This document shows positions 5,574 through 7,962 of a stretch of 7,962 nt of DNA, piece after piece. The notes under the pieces were generated by a model, which saw nothing but the letters and a program-made list of their open reading frames with translations, did not search any database and was not told the origin of the DNA. This DNA is from a candidate division TA06 bacterium (GTDB taxonomy: Bacteria > Ratteibacteria > UBA8468 > MWAK01): contig JAKJFK010000075.1 in assembly GCA_022704925.1 (NCBI GenBank), positions 1-7,962 on the forward strand, written 5' to 3'. The first letter of the stretch is position 1, and the number at the start of each line of letters is the position of its first letter. The position numbers and the translations under genes were made by a program.

Positions 5574-6647
5574 ATGAAAAGTTACCGGGAACTCTGGCGG
5601 GACATCATGTTCTACCGGGGGCACGATCGGATGCCGGTCGTCCACTGGCGGGGCTGGCCCGAGACCCGGGAGCGCTGGCTCAAGGAAGGCCTGCCCCCGG
5701 ATGTCGAGGAGATGGAGTATTTCCGGGCGGTGCCGACCGGCCACTCGGTCTCGGTCGAACTGGGGCTGCGGCCGGGGTTCACCGAAGAGACCATCGAGGA
5801 GACCGCCGAGTACCGCGTCTTCCGCGATGCCAGCGGCGTGGTTCAGAAGGCCTGGAAGCATCAGAGCAACATTCCCCATTACACGGATTTCACCTTCAAG
5901 ACCGCCCGGGACTGGCCCGAGTACAAGAAGCGGCTCCAGCCCGGACCGGAGCGGATTCCGGCCGACCTGGACGAAAAGCTGCGGGCGGCCGAGGTCCGGG
6001 ACTGCCCGATCATCATCCGGATCTGCTCCCTGATGGGCTGGGTCCGCAACTGGATGGGCGTGGAGAATTTCGCCTACCTGATGTACGATGATCCCGACGT
6101 TTATGCCGACGTCGTCAACACCCTGGCCGACCTCTCCTGCTGGGGAATCGACCAGGTCGTCCCCCGCCTGAAGGTCAAGCCGGACCTGGCCTTCGGCTGG
6201 GAGGACATCAGCGGCAAGAGCGGCCCCTTCGTCAGCCCGTCGGTCTTCAAGCGCTGCGTGGCGCCCGGCTACCGGAAGATCCGCGACAAGCTCGAGAGTC
6301 ACGGCATCCACCTGATGGCCGTCGACAGCGACGGCGACGGCCGGGCGCTGATCGGCCCCTGGCTGGAGGCCGGCGTCAACATCCAGTTTCCGGTCGAGAT
6401 CGGCACCTGGCAGACCGACCCGATGGAGCTCCGGCGCCGGTACGGACGCGAACTGCGCATCATCGGCGGCTACAACAAGCTGGCCCTCGAGAAGGGGCGG
6501 GCGGCCATCGATGCTGAGCTGGAACGGCGCTTGCCCCTGATGAAGGAGGGCGGTTTTCTCCTGGCGCCCGACCATCTCATCACTCCGGGCGTGCCGCTGG
6601 CCGATTACCTTTACTACCTGGACCGGGTTCGGCAGCTCCGATTCTGA
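5574..6647 (+). CDS. UroD/MtaA-superfamily protein (uroporphyrinogen decarboxylase-like), substrate unknown
   Basis: The protein (357 residues) belongs to the TIM-barrel family of uroporphyrinogen decarboxylases and corrinoid-related methyltransferases. It fits the divergent subgroup that begins with an HDRMPVVHW strand (about 17-25) and ends with a PDH-x-I-TPGVP segment (about 332-341) and LADYLYYLDRVR. Middle features include FGWEDISGKSGP (about 207-218), HLMAVDSDGDG (about 246-256) and LEAGVN. It is not HemE: the N-terminal arginine-rich substrate motif of true uroporphyrinogen decarboxylase is missing. I also do not see the HxC zinc motif of MtaA-type methyltransferases at the HLMAVD position, so no methyl-transfer role can be claimed. 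Start: the ATG at 5574 has GGGGAG at 5564-5569, 4 nt away, and begins the family-like SYRELW segment; an alternative ATG at 5562 overlaps the rny stop as TAATG and adds four residues. The ROK kinase follows after 16 nt. Confidence 0.85.
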   Translation: MKSYRELWRDIMFYRGHDRMPVVHWRGWPETRERWLKEGLPPDVEEMEYFRAVPTGHSVSVELGLRPGFTEETIEETAEYRVFRDASGVVQKAWKHQSNIPHYTDFTFKTARDWPEYKKRLQPGPERIPADLDEKLRAAEVRDCPIIIRICSLMGWVRNWMGVENFAYLMYDDPDVYADVVNTLADLSCWGIDQVVPRLKVKPDLAFGWEDISGKSGPFVSPSVFKRCVAPGYRKIRDKLESHGIHLMAVDSDGDGRALIGPWLEAGVNIQFPVEIGTWQTDPMELRRRYGRELRIIGGYNKLALEKGRAAIDAELERRLPLMKEGGFLLAPDHLITPGVPLADYLYYLDRVRQLRF

Positions 6648-6663
6648 GGCGGTCCCTGGAGAC

Positions 6664-7647
6664 ATGGAGTACATCGCCGGGGTTGACATCGGCGGCACCA
6701 AGATTGCCGCGACGCTCTTCCGGCCGGATGGGGAACTCCTGGCCAAGGTGGTCTTCCCGACCCGGGTCGAACGCGGTCCGGAGGCGGCCCTGGCCGAAAT
6801 CCGGACCCGCCTGGAAGAGCTCCGCCGCGGCCGGCCGGCCGAACGGCTGCTGGGGATCGGCATCTCCTGCGGCGGTCCGCTCGACAGCCGGACCGGGCTC
6901 ATCCTCTCGCCTCCCAACCTGCCCGGCTGGGCCTCGGTTCCCGTCACCCGCTTCCTGTCCGAGGCCTTCCGCGTGCCGGCCCGCCTCGAGAATGACGCCA
7001 ACGCCGGCGCTCTGGCCGAGTTCCGCTTCGGAGCCGGCCGGGCAAGCGCCGCTTCCGGCCGGCCGGTCCGCAACCTGGTCTTCATGACCATGGGCACCGG
7101 CATCGGCGCCGGCCTGATTCTCGACGGCCGCCTCTACCGGGGAGCGACCGGCCTCGCCGGCGAAATCGGCCACACCAAGATTATCCCGGGCGGCCCGGAA
7201 TGCGGCTGCGGCGGCCGCGGCTGCCTGGAGGCCCTGGCCGCCGGGCCGGCCATCGCGCGCCGCGCCCGGGAACGGCGGAAGGAGTTCCCGGCGAGCCGGA
7301 TTTGGACGCTGGCCGGCGGCCGGCCGGAGGCGGTCACCGCCGCCGAGGTCTTCGCGGCGGCCGCCGCCGGGGACCGGCTGGGCCGCCTGGTGGTTGAGGA
7401 GACGGCCTACTACCTGGGCCTGGGTCTGGCCAACCTGGTGAACCTGCTCAACCCGGAAGTGATCGTGCTGGGCACCATCGCCACCCGTTACGGCGATTTC
7501 TTCCTGGAACCGGTGCGCCGGGTGGTGGCCGCCGAGGCCTGGCCGGATCCGGTGGCCGCGGTCCGGATTACCGGTTCGCCGCTGGGCGACCTGACCGGGG
7601 ATTACGCCGCTCTGGCCGTTTTCCTGGATCAGTCGCCGGGGGCCTGA
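6664..7647 (+). CDS. ROK family sugar kinase (glucokinase-like)
   Basis: This 327-residue protein is a ROK-family kinase that probably phosphorylates glucose or a related hexose or aminosugar with ATP. DIGGTK at 8-13 is the phosphate-binding loop. ENDANAGALAE holds the catalytic Asp111. MGTGIGAGLI at 143-152 is the second phosphate region. ATGLAGEIGH carries Glu167 and His170, and with CGCGGRGCLE (Cys180, Cys182, Cys187) it completes the ROK zinc site. NPEVIVLG near 263-270 is the adenosine region. No DNA-binding N-terminus is present, so it is an enzyme and not a ROK repressor. The start is fixed by the family: only seven residues precede DIGGTK. GGAG at 6658-6661 is unusually close (2 nt), and GAGGCGG at 6646-6652 is 11 nt away, so initiation may depend on coupling to the upstream gene. 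Exact sugar cannot be told from sequence. A terminator follows, so this is the last gene of the unit. Confidence 0.93.
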   Translation: MEYIAGVDIGGTKIAATLFRPDGELLAKVVFPTRVERGPEAALAEIRTRLEELRRGRPAERLLGIGISCGGPLDSRTGLILSPPNLPGWASVPVTRFLSEAFRVPARLENDANAGALAEFRFGAGRASAASGRPVRNLVFMTMGTGIGAGLILDGRLYRGATGLAGEIGHTKIIPGGPECGCGGRGCLEALAAGPAIARRARERRKEFPASRIWTLAGGRPEAVTAAEVFAAAAAGDRLGRLVVEETAYYLGLGLANLVNLLNPEVIVLGTIATRYGDFFLEPVRRVVAAEAWPDPVAAVRITGSPLGDLTGDYAALAVFLDQSPGA

Positions 7648-7666
7648 GCCGGTGGGCCGCCGGGGC

Positions 7667-7699
7667 GGCGCCGGCCGCTGGCCGGGCCTCTTTTTATTT
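7667..7699 (+). terminator. Intrinsic terminator after the ROK kinase gene
   Basis: GGC (7667-7669), a bulged G (7670) and CCGGCC (7671-7676) pair with GGCCGG (7680-7685) and GCC (7686-7688) around a GCT loop: nine GC pairs with one bulge. The stem is followed directly by TCTTTTTATTT. It ends the transcription unit 20 nt after the kinase stop codon. A second smaller stem, GCCGC/GCGGC (7656-7669), lies just upstream. Confidence 0.8.
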
Positions 7700-7727
7700 G
7701 CGCTCTTTCCCGGAACTAAAGTATAAT
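7698..7727 (+). promoter_or_regulatory. Likely sigma70 promoter of the phosphofructokinase gene
   Basis: TATAAT at 7722-7727 is a perfect -10 in an AT-rich stretch. The best -35 is TTGCGC at 7698-7703, three of six, with an 18-nt spacer, so the promoter may be moderate or activator-assisted. The start would be near 7734, giving a leader of about 65 nt. Its position directly behind a terminator supports it as the start of a new unit. Confidence 0.55.
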
Positions 7728-7789
7728 AAATACCTGAAAATCTGCGGTTTGCACGACCCCCTTCCGCACCTAAATCTTCACCACCACAC

Positions 7790-7795
7790 AGGAGG
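7790..7795 (+). promoter_or_regulatory. Ribosome binding site of pfp
   Basis: AGGAGG lies only 1 nt before the first ATG (7797) and 4 nt before the second (7800). The spacing favours the second ATG as the true start. Confidence 0.7.
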
Positions 7796-7799
7796 CATG

Positions 7800-7962
7800 A
7801 TGGCGGGAAACCTGATCCTGGCCCAGTCGGGCGGACCGACCGCGGTCATCAACGGGAGCATTGCCGGCGTGGTCATGGAAGCGCTGCGCCACAAGGAAAT
7901 CGGCGGGATTTACGGCGCCGTCAACGGCATCGAGGGCGTCCTGGATCAGAACCTGGTCGACC
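7800..7962 (+). CDS. pfp: N-terminal part of a pyrophosphate-dependent 6-phosphofructokinase
   Basis: Only the first 54 codons are in the window; the gene continues past the right edge. The start MAGNLILAQSGGPTAVINGS carries the QSGGPTAVIN motif of PPi-dependent phosphofructokinases, in place of the GGDAPGMNA seen in the ATP enzyme of many bacteria. The following IGGIYGAVNGIEGVL segment also fits this family. The enzyme reversibly interconverts fructose 6-phosphate and fructose 1,6-bisphosphate using pyrophosphate, in glycolysis and gluconeogenesis. The residues that decide between PPi and ATP (the later GGDG/GGDD region) are not in the window, so the phosphoryl donor is inferred from family resemblance. 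The ATG at 7800 is preferred over 7797 for Shine-Dalgarno spacing. Confidence 0.88.
   Translation, partial: MAGNLILAQSGGPTAVINGSIAGVVMEALRHKEIGGIYGAVNGIEGVLDQNLVD

Noticed and set aside
5574-6647. Heme-pathway uroporphyrinogen decarboxylase (hemE)
   Set aside because: The N-terminal arginine-containing substrate motif of HemE is missing, and no heme genes are nearby.
5541-7103. A 520-codon open frame on the - strand opposite the UroD-like and kinase genes
   Set aside because: It has no recognisable motifs, is rich in Arg/Pro/Gly as expected of a GC-rich antisense frame, and lies opposite two clear families.
1-7962. Mobile element, CRISPR, phage defence, tRNA or rRNA content
   Set aside because: I saw no direct repeat arrays, transposase motifs, terminal inverted repeats, tRNA-like cloverleafs or rRNA-like stretches; all larger open frames are housekeeping-like families or their shadows.

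Overview
The window looks like a GC-rich bacterial chromosome segment with core-metabolism and RNA-decay genes, all on the + strand and mostly closely packed. Several features point to a member of the PVC, Omnitrophota or Armatimonadota-like candidate groups rather than a Proteobacterium: RNase Y (not RNase E), a PPi-type phosphofructokinase, a divergent UroD-like protein of a kind I know mainly from Lentisphaerae, Planctomycetes and Armatimonadetes, and a class V aminotransferase beside serA. That placement is a low-confidence inference from gene content. I see no transposon, phage, CRISPR, tRNA or rRNA signature.

Layout: (i) 1-962, the C-terminal part of a membrane protein with a textbook EF-hand loop, then lemA. 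(ii) 989-3766, a class V aminotransferase and a full-length SerA, likely the first two steps of the phosphorylated serine pathway. (iii) 3767-4023, a 257-nt non-coding gap with an AT-rich half and a GC-rich hairpin half; it forms the leader of rny. (iv) 4024-5562, rny (RNase Y), followed almost without gap by a UroD-like protein and a ROK sugar kinase. (v) 7648-7799, a strong intrinsic terminator followed directly by a consensus -10 element and an AGGAGG leader. (vi) 7800-end, the first 54 codons of a pyrophosphate-dependent phosphofructokinase gene.

How the genes fit together: the first pair resembles a LemA-associated envelope module. The aminotransferase and SerA would feed 3-phosphoglycerate into serine. 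The ROK kinase and Pfp are sugar-phosphate enzymes on either side of a terminator. RNase Y is the membrane-anchored decay endonuclease.

The genes themselves are mostly recognisable families. The most interesting signals are regulatory: a near-consensus sigma70 promoter inside the 3' end of lemA, a possible extended -10 promoter with a perfect dyad over its expected start site inside the gene before lemA, clustering of the rare ATA codon in exactly these two patches, and an rny leader whose Shine-Dalgarno can be sequestered by a nearby CCTCC. I do not see a clearly new multi-gene system.
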